Shown here: piece after piece, positions 16,670 through 25,907 of the stretch
How the letters are laid out: each line of letters opens with the position of its first letter
Numbering within the stretch: position 1 is the stretch's first letter
Origin: JAFAGX01 sp035622175
GTDB taxonomy: Bacteria; Acidobacteriota; Terriglobia; Terriglobales; Acidobacteriaceae
Assembly: GCA_035622175.1 (NCBI GenBank)
Contig: DASPVV010000145.1
Span: 22,949 to 86,948, forward strand
Direction of reading: 5' to 3'
Length of the DNA stretch: 64,000 nucleotides
Made by a program: the position numbers and the translations under genes
Notes under the pieces: model-generated
Database searches by the model: none
Told to the model about the DNA's origin: nothing
What the model saw: the letters and a program-made list of their open reading frames with translations, nothing else

Positions 16670-19669
16670 ATGAAAAGCTTTGGCTGGTTGATCGGTCTGA
16701 TTCTTCTGGGTATCACCGGAGGGGGACTTGCCCAAACCACACCCGGCACCGTGCGTGGGCAAGTTACGGACCCGACGGGGGCCGTGATTCCCGGAGCCAC
16801 GGTTAGCCTGCAGCCGTCAAGCGGAAATGCGGTAAGTGCCCAAACCAACGGCCAAGGATCGTATGAACTGAATGGCCTGGCGCCGGGAAACTACACCCTC
16901 ACCGCCACCGCCCCCGGATTTGCGCCTTCCCAGGCCCAGAACATCTCGGTTGCCGCCGGTCAGGTCCAGCAACTCAACATCAAGTTGGACATCAAGGTGG
17001 AACAAGAGAAGGTGGAGGTCGAGGAGCAGGGCACGACCATCAACGTTGCTCCGGAAAACAACGCGAGCGCGATCGTCCTCAAGGGAGAGGACCTCGAAGC
17101 CCTCTCCGACGACCCCGACGAGCTGCAGTCCGAGCTCGAGGCATTGGCAGGCCCATCGGCCGGACCGAATGGCGGCCAGATTTACATTGACGGCTTTACC
17201 GGAGGGCAGATTCCCCCCAAGGCCTCGATTCGTGAAATCCGCATCAATCAGAATCCGTTTTCGGCGGAATATGACAAGCTCGGCTATGGACGGATCGAGA
17301 TTTTCACCAAGCCGGGCACCAACCAGTTCCACGGACAAGGCTTCGTGAACGGTAACGATTCCTCTTTCAACGCCCTGTGGAGCCCGGTCGAGGTTGAACA
17401 GCCGCCCTATCATTCCGAACTCTATAACGGGAATATCGGCGGTCCGATCAACAAGAACGCGTCCTTTTTCTTCAATGTTGAGCGGCGCGATATCAACATG
17501 GTCAACATCGTGGATGCGACCGTGCTGGACCCGGCTTTGAACCCTACTTCTTTCACGCAGGCGATCGCGAACCCTTCGACGCGGACCAATGTCACGCCCC
17601 GGGTCGACTTTCAATTGAGTCGAAACAACACCTTGATGGTTCGCTACCAATTCACGCACAACCTTGAGACCAACCAGGGAATCGGGCAGTTCTCCCTCTA
17701 CCCTACGCAGGGCTACAACCTGAGCGATACGGAGCAGACCGTACAGATCAGCGACACGCAGATCATCAACGCCAATATGGTGAATGAGACGCGCTTCCAG
17801 TACATTCGCGACAGCAACAATCAGTCGCCGCTGGTGACTCCGCAGCTGACCCTGTCGGTCTTAGGGGCATTCACCAACGGAGGAAACCAGACGGGAACTG
17901 TCCTTGATTATGAAAACCATTATGAATTGCAGAACTACACCTCGATTGCCCATGGCCGGCACTTTGTCAAATTTGGCGGGAGGTTGCGAGCCACCACGGA
18001 TTCGAACCAGTCCCGCATCGGTTTCAACGGCGTCTACACCTTTCCCTCGCTAACCGCCTATCGCAACACTGTGCTAGGGAATGGCGTCTGCCCGGCCGGG
18101 TCTCTCACCTGCGGCCCAAGTCAATTCTCGATCGCCACCGGGCCGGCGTTGTTTCATGTCACGCTGGTCGATGCCGGCCTGTATGGCGAGGATGATTGGC
18201 GCATCCGCAACAACATGGATCTGAGCTACGGCCTGCGCTTTGAAACCCAGGGGGACATTTCCAACCACGCCAACCTGGCTCCGCGTGTTTCCTATTCCTG
18301 GGGCTTCGGCAGCGGAAGAGCCCCCAAGACGATGCTGCGCGCGGGTTTCGGGATTTTTTACGACCGTTTTACCTTCGACCTCCTCTTGCAGGCCGAGCGC
18401 CTCAACGCCAACGGTCTCGGCCAAAACCAGTACGTGGTGCGCAGTCCCGTGTACTATGCGACGCCCACCCCGAGCGACATTGAGAGCCTGATTTCCTCCT
18501 CCCAGGTTTCCCCGACTTATTACCAGGTGGCCCCCAATCTCAAAGCGCCCTCGACCCTGCAAAGCGCGGTCGGCATCGAACGACAGCTCACGAAGAATGC
18601 GACGCTTGCCCTCACCTACCTCAATTCGCGAGGTGAGCATCAGCTCTTTATCCGAAACATCAATGCCCCTTTGCCCGGAACCTTCAATCCAGCCGACCCG
18701 ACGAGCGGCGTGCGCCCTGACGCCAGCCTCTACGGAAATAAGAACATCTTTCAGTACGATTCGGAAGGCATCTTTCGCCAAAATCAATTGATCGCAAACT
18801 TCCGCGCCAGCCTGGGATCGAAGCTCTCACTGTTTGGTTTCTACGTGCTGAACGATGCCAAAAGCAATCTTGGAACCCCCAGCTCGATCAACGGCGCGAC
18901 CAGCGTCACTGGCGGTTTCACTTCGGGCGCGGCCACGAGCACTCCGAATTTCCTGTCGGATCCTTACGATCCCATGGTGGACTACGGACGGGCGTCCTTC
19001 GACATCCAAGACCGCGGCTTGGTAGGCGGGACGATCGCAGTGCCGCACGGGATTCGCCTCAGTCCCTTCATCGTGGTCAATTCCGGCTCTCCCTACAACC
19101 TCACCGTAGGCGAGGATCTCTTCGGGGCTGATACCTACAATTCCCGGCCGGGTTTTGTCTCTCCGAGCACCTGTGCCGCGAGAATCGCGGAGAGCGCCAA
19201 TGTCGTCTGCACTCCTCTCGGCACCTTTAACGCCGCGCCCACCGTCGCCACCCAGCAACTCCCCGTCAATTACGGTACAGCTCCCACCTTATTTACTGCC
19301 AACCTCCGCGTAAGCAAGACGTTCGGCTTTGGCAAAGAGACTGCGGGAGCGGGCGCCGCGAACCAGGGCGGCGGCGGTCCCGGGGGTGGCGGCGGGCGTG
19401 GCGGTCCCGGCGGCGGCCTCGGTGGCCGGGGCTTGGGCGGTGCCGGTACTCGGGGAGGAGGTCCGTTTGGTGGCGCTACCACCAACCGTCGCTACAATCT
19501 CACCATTGGGGTATTCGCGCGCAACGCCATTAATCGCTTGAACCTTGCCTCCCCGGTGGCCAATATTGACTCTCCTCAAGTAGGTCAGTATCAGAGTCTT
19601 GCCACCGGCCTTTTTGCCTCCGGGACCGCCAGCCGGCGCATCGACCTGCAAGCAAGCTTTTCGTTTTAG
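16670..19669 (+). CDS. Oar-like TonB-dependent receptor with Gly-rich surface segment
   Basis: About 999 aa from the ATG at 16670, which opens a signal peptide (MKSFGWLIGLILLGITGGGL). Residues about 25-110 are a carboxypeptidase-regulatory-like beta sandwich (TVRGQVTDPTGAVIPGATVSL). A plug-like part follows (IYIDGFTGG... REIRINQNPFSAEYDKLGYGRIEIFTKPG) and then a long 22-strand-type barrel ending RRIDLQASFSF with the C-terminal Phe. Near residue 890-935 (19343-19475) there is a striking Gly/Arg-only stretch within the barrel. Such receptors import bulky substrates or act as surface adhesins. The start has only a weak ribosome site; an upstream ATG at 16583 is less likely. Confidence 0.85.
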   Translation: MKSFGWLIGLILLGITGGGLAQTTPGTVRGQVTDPTGAVIPGATVSLQPSSGNAVSAQTNGQGSYELNGLAPGNYTLTATAPGFAPSQAQNISVAAGQVQQLNIKLDIKVEQEKVEVEEQGTTINVAPENNASAIVLKGEDLEALSDDPDELQSELEALAGPSAGPNGGQIYIDGFTGGQIPPKASIREIRINQNPFSAEYDKLGYGRIEIFTKPGTNQFHGQGFVNGNDSSFNALWSPVEVEQPPYHSELYNGNIGGPINKNASFFFNVERRDINMVNIVDATVLDPALNPTSFTQAIANPSTRTNVTPRVDFQLSRNNTLMVRYQFTHNLETNQGIGQFSLYPTQGYNLSDTEQTVQISDTQIINANMVNETRFQYIRDSNNQSPLVTPQLTLSVLGAFTNGGNQTGTVLDYENHYELQNYTSIAHGRHFVKFGGRLRATTDSNQSRIGFNGVYTFPSLTAYRNTVLGNGVCPAGSLTCGPSQFSIATGPALFHVTLVDAGLYGEDDWRIRNNMDLSYGLRFETQGDISNHANLAPRVSYSWGFGSGRAPKTMLRAGFGIFYDRFTFDLLLQAERLNANGLGQNQYVVRSPVYYATPTPSDIESLISSSQVSPTYYQVAPNLKAPSTLQSAVGIERQLTKNATLALTYLNSRGEHQLFIRNINAPLPGTFNPADPTSGVRPDASLYGNKNIFQYDSEGIFRQNQLIANFRASLGSKLSLFGFYVLNDAKSNLGTPSSINGATSVTGGFTSGAATSTPNFLSDPYDPMVDYGRASFDIQDRGLVGGTIAVPHGIRLSPFIVVNSGSPYNLTVGEDLFGADTYNSRPGFVSPSTCAARIAESANVVCTPLGTFNAAPTVATQQLPVNYGTAPTLFTANLRVSKTFGFGKETAGAGAANQGGGGPGGGGGRGGPGGGLGGRGLGGAGTRGGGPFGGATTNRRYNLTIGVFARNAINRLNLASPVANIDSPQVGQYQSLATGLFASGTASRRIDLQASFSF

Positions 19670-19841
19670 TCCAGGCATCGGGCTTTCCGAGCTCCCGCCG
19701 AGCCCTGGGCTCGCGGCCGAACACCAGATCGTTCGTGATGGCCGTGAGTCCCGGCCTGGTAGCGCTTGCAAAAATTTCTAAAACGATTCAAAATGATGCG
19801 CGTACAGGGGAGAAGCAGTATATGCTCTCAGTTCTTGAAGG

Positions 19842-20696
19842 ATGATGGCCGTGGCAGCTTCCCCAAGTCTGCGGAATATTCCCTCATTCAATGGCGCAAG
19901 AGTCGACCGAGCCCCTGCTTCGGGCACCGGCTCAGTCCAGCCTGATCCGAACTTCATGACTTCGCTGGCGCGCGGGTTGGCTGTGATTCAGGCGTTTTCC
20001 GACCGCAAGCGTCACGTGACCATCTCGCAACTCAGCGGCAAGACAGGGCTGTCGCGGGCCGCCGTGCGCCGCTGCCTCTATACGCTGCGCCAGCTGGGTT
20101 TTGCCGGCTGCGATGACCATGGCCGATTTTTTCTGCGGCCGAGAATTCTGCTGCTCGGTCACTCCTACCTTTCCACCATGCCGCTGAGCACAGCAGCCCA
20201 GCCGATTCTTGAACACCTCGGCCATCTGCTGCATGAGTCTGCGTCGGTAGCAACTCTCGATGACCAGGACATTATTTATGTCGCCCGCGTGCATGTCACC
20301 CGGGTCATGGGGATCGAGCTCGGCGTCGGCAGCCGCCTGCCCTCCTTCTGCACCTCCCTCGGCCGGGTCCTGCTGGCCCACCTGGAACCGGACGACATGG
20401 AGGCGTATCTCAGTCGGGCTAGATTCACTCGTTACACCGAGCACACCATTGTTTCCGCCGATACCCTGCGTCAGGTCCTCGGCCTGGTCCGCGGGAGCGG
20501 ATACTCGATCGTCGATCAGGAGCTCGAGATCGGCTTGCGCTCGATGGCGGTTCCGATCATCACCGCGAACGGTAAGGCGGTGGCGGCCCTGAACGTGGGC
20601 GCCCATGCGCAGCGGGTTTCGATCCAGCAATTGGAGTCGAAGTTTCTTCCTCATTTGCGGGCGGCCGCGCAGGAACTGGGATCGATGTTGCGTTAA
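19842..20696 (+). CDS. IclR-family transcriptional regulator (PcaR/PobR-like)
   Basis: 284 aa. After about 35 unstructured residues, a winged helix-turn-helix (SLARGLAVIQAFSDRKRHVTISQLSGKTGLSRAAVRRCLYTL) spans roughly 38-95. The IclR effector domain follows (ASVATLDDQDIIYVARV, GSRLPSFCTSLGRVLLAHL, SIVDQELEIGLRSMAVPI). The segment order and the GLSRAAVRRCLYTL helix resemble the PcaR/PcaU/PobR subgroup that controls aromatic-acid catabolism. The start is uncertain: AAGG abuts the ATG at 19842, whereas a GTG at 19851 would be at proper distance. No aromatic pathway is adjacent; the nearby hydrolase and crotonase could be targets, which is inference. Confidence 0.9.
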   Translation: MMAVAASPSLRNIPSFNGARVDRAPASGTGSVQPDPNFMTSLARGLAVIQAFSDRKRHVTISQLSGKTGLSRAAVRRCLYTLRQLGFAGCDDHGRFFLRPRILLLGHSYLSTMPLSTAAQPILEHLGHLLHESASVATLDDQDIIYVARVHVTRVMGIELGVGSRLPSFCTSLGRVLLAHLEPDDMEAYLSRARFTRYTEHTIVSADTLRQVLGLVRGSGYSIVDQELEIGLRSMAVPIITANGKAVAALNVGAHAQRVSIQQLESKFLPHLRAAAQELGSMLR

Positions 20697-20819
20697 CGCC
20701 TCGCGACCCCAGTTCTCTCTCCCTAAGCTCGATCGTGCCTGGCCCGCCTGATGCCGGTAGCAAACCGCGGTTCCAATCTGCCCTCGAAGCCCTGGCCTGT
20801 GACTCGGTAGCATGGCAGA

Positions 20820-21530
20820 ATGAACACCGTGAACTCGAGCTTCGAACCCTTCTCCGACGCCTCGGCGGACCCGCCGGTGCGTGGTTTTCTCGGCCACCCC
20901 CAAGGACCGGTTCAAAACGGCCTGGTTTTAACCCACGGCGCGGGCGGCAACTGTCGCGGTTCACTCCTGGTGGCGTTGGCGCAAGCCTTTGTGGCGGTCG
21001 GGTTTGCGGTCTTGCGCTGCGATTTGCCTTTTCGCCAAGACCGCCCCTATGGTCCGCCGCGGCCGGGAAATGCGGCGCGCGACCGGGAAGGATTGAGGAA
21101 CGCGGTGAAGGCGCTGCAAAAATTGGGGGCCCGGCGCATATTTCTTGCTGGGCAGTCCTATGGCGGGCGGCAGGCGACGATGCTTTGCGCGGATGCGCCG
21201 GAGTTGGCCGCGGGACTGCTCCCGCTTTCCTATCCCCTGCATCCGCCTGGCAAATCGGATCAGCTTCGCACCCAGCACTTGCCCAGGCTCACAACCCCGG
21301 CCCTGTTTGTTCAGGGAACGCGCGATCCGTTTGGATCGATTCAGGAGATGGAAGCGGCTTTGCGGCTGATCCCGGCAAAGACCTCCTTGTTGACGATCGA
21401 AGGCGTGGGTCACGATCTGGGGTTCAAGGGCAACAAGAGACTCGAGGAGCTGCCCACAACGATCGGGCAGCACTTCCAAAGTTTTTTCGGCGGAAGCCAG
21501 AGGGAAGACGACCACCGGCCATTCGAGTAG
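20820..21530 (+). CDS. Alpha/beta hydrolase (dienelactone-hydrolase/KANL3-Tex30-like)
   Basis: 236 aa with a compact alpha/beta-hydrolase fold. The oxyanion region is LVLTHGAGGNCRG and the nucleophile elbow is FLAGQSYGGRQA (Ser). The acid is in ALFVQGTRDPFGS and the catalytic His in IEGVGHDLGF. There is no signal peptide, so it is cytoplasmic. The short form without a lid domain matches the KANL3/Tex30 group of unknown substrate. No obvious ribosome site precedes the ATG. It ends 7 bp from the convergent crotonase gene. Confidence 0.85.
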   Translation: MNTVNSSFEPFSDASADPPVRGFLGHPQGPVQNGLVLTHGAGGNCRGSLLVALAQAFVAVGFAVLRCDLPFRQDRPYGPPRPGNAARDREGLRNAVKALQKLGARRIFLAGQSYGGRQATMLCADAPELAAGLLPLSYPLHPPGKSDQLRTQHLPRLTTPALFVQGTRDPFGSIQEMEAALRLIPAKTSLLTIEGVGHDLGFKGNKRLEELPTTIGQHFQSFFGGSQREDDHRPFE

Positions 21531-21537
21531 GGTCGAT

Positions 21538-22299
21538 CTACGCTTCCTTCTTCGTTCCCAGTTTTTCCGCCAGGCTACGCAAAGAGCGCTGGGCCTCCGG
21601 ACTCCACCAGTCGGCAACGACTTGCGCCATCTCGGCTTCGAGATTCTGGCCGAAGTAGGCGGTTAAATCGGCGCGGGCGGCACGCCGGGTGGCGGTCATG
21701 GCCACAACCGGAAGGGCTAGCAAGGCCTCGCACCAGGCGAGCGCACGCTCGACGACCTGATCGATCGCAGCCACCTCGTCGATCAATCCCACCTCGAGAG
21801 CCTGTTGCGGGGAGAGCAGCACTCCACCCACCGAAAGCCGCTCCGCTTGGTGCGCACCGAGCAAGCGACGGAGAGCGGCCAGGATTACCCCCGGCAGAGG
21901 AAGTCCGACCGGCACTTCGTTCAGGCCGATCTTGAAATCTCCCTCGGCCATGACCCGCCAATCGCAGAAGATGGCTAGCACGGTTCCGCCGGCAGGGGCA
22001 TGTCCGGTGAGGGCGACAGCAACCGGAATCGGCGAACAAGCTAGCGCCTGGATCAAGCCGTAGAACTCGCGCCAAACGGCGCGAATCTGGGCACGGTCCA
22101 GGCCGACCAGGAGTGGCAAATCCAGCCCGGCGGAGAACCGCCGCGGCATGCCGGAGAGGATCAGAGCCCGGATACCGCTGCCCGCGGCCGCTTCGACGGA
22201 CTGCCGCAACTGGCTGATCAGCTCGCCCGAGAGGGCGTTGACTGGCGGACGATTGAGCCTCAACTCCCGGATGGGACCGTGATCGATGGCTAGCAACAT
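21538..22299 (-). CDS. Enoyl-CoA hydratase/isomerase family protein (Delta3-Delta2 enoyl-CoA isomerase-like)
   Basis: 253 aa, crotonase fold. The oxyanion-hole half-motif FSAGLDLPLL and the second half APAGGTVLAIFCDWRVMAEG are intact. The AGLDL signature and lack of the hydratase Glu pair resemble Delta3,Delta2-enoyl-CoA isomerase (ECI), which shifts double bonds in unsaturated fatty-acid oxidation. I use the ATG at 22299 (MLLAIDHGPIRELRLNRPPV, directly entering the first strand). A TTG at 22332 adds 11 residues and cannot be excluded. It is a single gene, upstream-adjacent to the rhomboid gene on the same strand. Confidence 0.85.
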   Translation of the reverse strand: MLLAIDHGPIRELRLNRPPVNALSGELISQLRQSVEAAAGSGIRALILSGMPRRFSAGLDLPLLVGLDRAQIRAVWREFYGLIQALACSPIPVAVALTGHAPAGGTVLAIFCDWRVMAEGDFKIGLNEVPVGLPLPGVILAALRRLLGAHQAERLSVGGVLLSPQQALEVGLIDEVAAIDQVVERALAWCEALLALPVVAMTATRRAARADLTAYFGQNLEAEMAQVVADWWSPEAQRSLRSLAEKLGTKKEA

Positions 22300-22368
22300 G
22301 GTTGGTGCGAAAGTCGAAGTCGCCAATGGCAATTCTTCACGGCGGGGAAAAGCTCGGTTCTGCCGCTT

Positions 22369-23208
22369 TCAGTTTATCCAGCCAGACTTCGTACCCCCAT
22401 TTTTCTTATCCGGTTCATCGGGCGGAACATAATTTCCGTGCTCGTCAAAGCGTACCGTGCGATTGTGCTGCCGCATGTAGACTTCGAACTTGCGAGCCGA
22501 GCGGCGGCGTTTCCAGCGGTAAAAGGCGTTGCGGAAACTGAAATAGCTTTCGCCGGCGCGAAAAGCCAGGCCTTGGCGAGGGACGAATTTCACGTAGAGG
22601 AATCCAAAAAATAATCCCCCGAGGTGGGCAAAATTCGCGATTCCCCCTTGCGCAGGATCAAACGTCGCAAGGATGACCAGGAAAATCATGATGGCGACCA
22701 TGTACTTGGCTTTCATCATGAAGGGCAGCGGAAACATGATGATTTCCCGGTCGCCGTAGAGCATGCCGAACGCCATGAGCACTCCGTACACTCCCCCGGA
22801 TGCGCCGATCGTGGGCACCTGGGGGCTCACGCCGTGAATGGGGGAATAGGCCACGGCAACCGTAGTAAGAGCCGCCCCCATGGTACAGAAAAGATAGAAC
22901 TCCAGGAACTTTCGCGATCCCCAATCCATTTCTTCCTGGGCGCCGAACATCCAGAGCATCAGCATGTTGATGAGCACATGCCCGACACTGCCGTGAAGCA
23001 GGGAGTAGGTGACCAACTGCCACAGGCATCCCGCAAGCACCCTTGCCGGAATCAGCCCAAACCAGAGCACCAAATGGAACGCGGCGTCGGGCGCCAAGCG
23101 GCCCACGACGACCTGCAGGAAATAAATTCCTGCGCAGGCAATGATGATGCGCTTCACCCAGGGAGTGAAGGGAGGAAAACTCAATGACAACGTTCGTCCG
23201 CGATACAT
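22369..23208 (-). CDS. Rhomboid-family intramembrane serine protease
   Basis: 279 aa with six predicted membrane helices and a cytoplasmic C-terminal tail. The catalytic dyad is visible: Ser in GASGGVYG and His in NFAHLGGLFFGF. The L1-loop region carries WQLVTYSLLHGSVGHVLINMLMLWMFG, including the conserved HxxxxHxxxN-type motif. The tail after residue about 215 (KRRRSARKFEVYMRQHN... EPDKKNGG) is basic and then acidic, as in many acidobacterial homologues. The start at 23208 (MYRGRTLSLSFPP) is chosen over a TTG at 23223. Rhomboids cleave membrane-spanning substrates; the substrate here is unknown. Confidence 0.92.
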   Translation of the reverse strand: MYRGRTLSLSFPPFTPWVKRIIIACAGIYFLQVVVGRLAPDAAFHLVLWFGLIPARVLAGCLWQLVTYSLLHGSVGHVLINMLMLWMFGAQEEMDWGSRKFLEFYLFCTMGAALTTVAVAYSPIHGVSPQVPTIGASGGVYGVLMAFGMLYGDREIIMFPLPFMMKAKYMVAIMIFLVILATFDPAQGGIANFAHLGGLFFGFLYVKFVPRQGLAFRAGESYFSFRNAFYRWKRRRSARKFEVYMRQHNRTVRFDEHGNYVPPDEPDKKNGGTKSGWIN

Positions 23209-23764
23209 GACAAAAGAGGGCAATCACCCTGGTTCGTGAGATGCCGGGTGATTGCGTTAAGCAACCATCTTACCAGCTGTCTATGGCTCCGGCACAGGGA
23301 CCACGGGCAGGCTGCGGCGGCCCGTGCGGGTCGAGGGCGCGAACCCGCAAAAATGACGTTGTCTTGCGCGTGGGGCACGGTAACGCTGGTTTGTTTTTCT
23401 ACCGCTTGGACGTGCTCCCAGTGGCCAGCGCGACCGCTTCCAGGGGACGCACACGTATACCAGGTTTGTGGCGCTCCTGGCAGATTTACCCGCAGGGAGC
23501 CAGCCAACGGCTGACAAATTCAGCGCAAAACTCACTGCCAGTCGCGTCTTCATTCCACTTTTACCATCTTGATTCCAGTGCCAATCTTGACTCCTACGAT
23601 CTTGATTCTTGGCGAGAAGAATTCTGGGTAGGTCTTTTTATTCCACTTTTAACCATCTTGATTCGGGGTGAATCCTAAGTGTCTACCAACTTGATTCTTA
23701 TCGAGAAAGGTGCGCGCGCGCCTGCTTTGGAAATGAATTTGCGACGCTAGTCTGCAGCTCTGGC
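23209..23764. other. Intergenic region between parB and the rhomboid gene, with a degenerate tandem duplication
   Basis: 556 bp, AT-richer than its neighbours. It holds an 88-89-bp imperfect tandem duplication (23552 onward). A minus-strand frame 23281-23553 starts with a signal-peptide-like stretch (MKTRLAVSFALNLSAVGWLP) but then becomes Arg-rich and unconvincing, and is not annotated as a gene. Confidence 0.4.
23552..23710. repeat. Imperfect tandem duplication of an 88-89-bp unit with CTTGATTC motifs
   Basis: The 24-mer starting ATTCCACTTTTACCATCTTG at 23552 recurs with one insertion at 23640, and CTTGATTCTTGGCGAGAAG at 23601 recurs as CTTGATTCTTATCGAGAAAG at 23690; the offsets are 88 and 89 bp. 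The middle of each unit has diverged. CTTGATTC occurs four times in 130 bp, plus a variant CTTGACTC. It is not a CRISPR (only two units, variable interior). Confidence 0.65.
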
Positions 23765-24763
23765 CTACTTGCCCTTGAGCATTTCGACGATGCGATCAAA
23801 ATCCTCCAAGCTTGCGTACTCGATCAGAATCTTCCCTTTTCCCTTGCGATCGCTGATTCGTACCTTGCATCCCAGGATTTGTTCGAGCGAGCTTTGAATC
23901 GCACGCACATTGGGATCGACCCAGCGCGCGCGCGGGGAATCGGGGGAAGGTCCGGGACCGGGCAAATTTGCATAATCGACGAGTGCGGTCAACTGGGCCA
24001 CGGACAGGCTCTTTTCGACGGCCTCCTTGGCGAAGTGCGGAATGCTGTCCGGGTTTGTCAGTTGCAGGAGCACGCGCGCCTCGCTGAAGCCCAACTTCCC
24101 GTCGGCCAGAAACTGTTGCACCTCGGGAGGAAGCCTCAGCAGTCGCATGTAATTGGAAACCGATTCGCGCGAGCATCCGGTCCTTTGACCGATCTGCTCT
24201 TGGGTCAAACCAAAGTCCCGGCTCAGCCGGGCAAAAGCATGCGCCTGCTCCAGGCAGTTCAAGTCCTGGCGCTGCAGATTTTCAATGACGGTCATCTCGG
24301 CGGCTTGTTGATTCGAGACCTGTCGGATCAGCGCGGGGATGGTGGATTGTCCGGCCAGCTTCGCAGCTCGACAGCGCCGTTCGCCGAGGATGAGCGCAAA
24401 GCGGTCGGCCGCAGAGCGACGCACCACGACCGGCTGCACCACACCGTTCGAGCGGATTGAGTCGGCCAGGCTTTCCAGTGTCTTCGGATCGAAGATCCGT
24501 CGCGTTTGGTAGGGGTTCTCGTCGATCTGATCGAGAGCAATCTGAACGATTGCCTCGCCGGCCTCCACCCGGACTCTCGATGCCATATCCGGCGGCATCG
24601 CCAGGGGCTCCACTCCCGCCTCCGCCGATGCCACCGGCGCCAGATTCCCTACGACCGCCTGGACAGCTACGACTCGCGGTCCTGCGGGCAACAACGAATC
24701 CAGCCCACGCCCCAGGGCACGCCGCTTCTCCGAGGTTTTCTCGATTGCTAGTCTGTCTTCCAT
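23765..24763 (-). CDS. parB: Chromosome-partitioning protein ParB (CTPase clamp)
   Basis: 332 aa. The N-terminal KRRALGRGLDSLLPAG is the usual ParA-interacting leader. The CTP-binding ParB/Srx domain contains IDENPYQTRRIFDPKTLESLADSI and the nucleotide motif GERRCRAAK. The HTH that reads parS follows (LTQEQIGQRTGCSRESVSNYMRLLRLP), and a C-terminal dimerisation domain ends IEYASLEDFDRIVEMLKGK. I start at the ATG at 24763, which has GGAG 6 nt upstream and gives a 59-bp gap to parA; a longer frame would overlap parA. ParB loads on parS and drives origin segregation with ParA. Confidence 0.95.
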   Translation of the reverse strand: MEDRLAIEKTSEKRRALGRGLDSLLPAGPRVVAVQAVVGNLAPVASAEAGVEPLAMPPDMASRVRVEAGEAIVQIALDQIDENPYQTRRIFDPKTLESLADSIRSNGVVQPVVVRRSAADRFALILGERRCRAAKLAGQSTIPALIRQVSNQQAAEMTVIENLQRQDLNCLEQAHAFARLSRDFGLTQEQIGQRTGCSRESVSNYMRLLRLPPEVQQFLADGKLGFSEARVLLQLTNPDSIPHFAKEAVEKSLSVAQLTALVDYANLPGPGPSPDSPRARWVDPNVRAIQSSLEQILGCKVRISDRKGKGKILIEYASLEDFDRIVEMLKGK

Positions 24764-24822
24764 TCTTTTCTCCGTTCTGGTGGTGTTGATTGCTTTAGGT
24801 GTGATCCCGACGACCTTACGCG

Positions 24823-25713
24823 TCACCGGCCGTGAATATTCATCATGGTCAACTTGCTTCGCCCAGTGATCCAACGCTTCCAGCGGGGAGCGTTGACGAC
24901 CTGTTGTTCCTCGACATGTTCGGGGGATGGCGATTGCTCTTGGACTAGCAGTCCGCTGCGTTCCAGCATCTCCTTGGCCAGCTGGATGTAGCTTTCCGCT
25001 CCGCGCGAACGCACGTCATAGAGCAAGGCTGGTCGGCCATGGCTCGGCGCCTCGGCCAGTCGCACATTGCGTGGAATGGTCGTCTTGCAAAGTTTGTCGC
25101 CGAAATAGCGGCTCAGCTCTGCGGTCACCTGTTGGGCCAGGTTGGTACGGTCATCGAACATGGTCAGGACAACGCCGTCGATCGTTAGGGAGGGATTCAG
25201 GTACATCCGAATGCGCTCGATGGTATCGAGCAACTCGGAGATTCCTTCCAAAGCAAAGTATTCCGCCTGCATGGGGATTAACACCGCATCGGCGGCGACC
25301 AAGGCATTGAGGGTAAGCAGGTCGAGGGCGGGCGGACAATCGAGCACGATGTAACGGAAGCGATCGCGCAGGGGCCCGAGGGCGCCGCGCAGCCGGAACT
25401 CTCTGTGCTCCACGTCGATCAACTCTAGATTGGCGCCAATCAGGTTCTTGTGCGCGGGAATCAGCCAGAGTTGATCAAGCTCAGTCTTGTGCAGCGCGCT
25501 TTCGGCTCCGGCCATGCCCATGAGCAAATGATACGTACTCGGTCGCTGGGGATCTTTGCTGAGACCCAGCCCACTGCTGCTGTTGGCCTGAGGATCACAA
25601 TCGACGAGCAGAGTGTCTACTTCGGCAGCCGCAACGGAAGAGGCCAGATTGATGGCAGTCGTGGTCTTGCCTACGCCGCCCTTCTGGTTGGCTACAGCGA
25701 GAACGCGTCCCAT
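24823..25713 (-). CDS. parA: Chromosome-partitioning ATPase ParA (Soj)
   Basis: 296 aa, deviant Walker-type ATPase. The motif KGGVGKTTTAINLAS lies at the N-terminus, followed by LLVDCDPQANSSSGLGL (A') and YIVLDCPPALDLLTLNAL (Walker B). It lacks an N-terminal DNA-binding extension, as in chromosomal Soj-type ParA. The C-terminal extension (EQSPSPEHVEEQQVVNAPRWKRWITG) is acidic and then basic. It precedes parB in a two-gene operon, with two parS-like sites 150-210 bp upstream. Confidence 0.95.
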   Translation of the reverse strand: MGRVLAVANQKGGVGKTTTAINLASSVAAAEVDTLLVDCDPQANSSSGLGLSKDPQRPSTYHLLMGMAGAESALHKTELDQLWLIPAHKNLIGANLELIDVEHREFRLRGALGPLRDRFRYIVLDCPPALDLLTLNALVAADAVLIPMQAEYFALEGISELLDTIERIRMYLNPSLTIDGVVLTMFDDRTNLAQQVTAELSRYFGDKLCKTTIPRNVRLAEAPSHGRPALLYDVRSRGAESYIQLAKEMLERSGLLVQEQSPSPEHVEEQQVVNAPRWKRWITGRSKLTMMNIHGR

Positions 25714-25863
25714 TCAGATTTTGGAGAACGCCGAGACCTTGTCAGAATAGTTCGGTCGCGATGTGGATTGCAATGACAGATTTCAGTGCAGAAGCGTGTG
25801 GGTAACATGGTTGTGGACTATGTAAGAGTTGCGGGCAACAAGGCCCCGCCTTTCCACAGCCAA

Positions 25864-25879
25864 TGTTCCACGTGGAACG
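25864..25879. other. parS centromere site 1
   Basis: The 16-mer TGTTCCACGTGGAACG matches the near-universal parS consensus TGTTCCACGTGGAACA at 15 of 16 positions (last base differs). It lies 150 bp upstream of parA, where ParB would load. Consensus is established knowledge; the match is seen directly. Confidence 0.88.
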
Positions 25880-25907
25880 TCGCCGGTTGGAACAGCCACA
25901 CGCGCTA

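Noticed and set aside
23281..23553. Minus-strand 90-aa frame with a signal-like N-terminus
   Set aside because: It becomes Arg-rich and low-information after about 40 residues, has no good ribosome site and overlaps other frames equally open; perhaps a decayed gene but not supportable.
23552..23710. CRISPR array
   Set aside because: Only two diverged units of 88-89 bp with no constant repeat/variable spacer structure and no cas genes.
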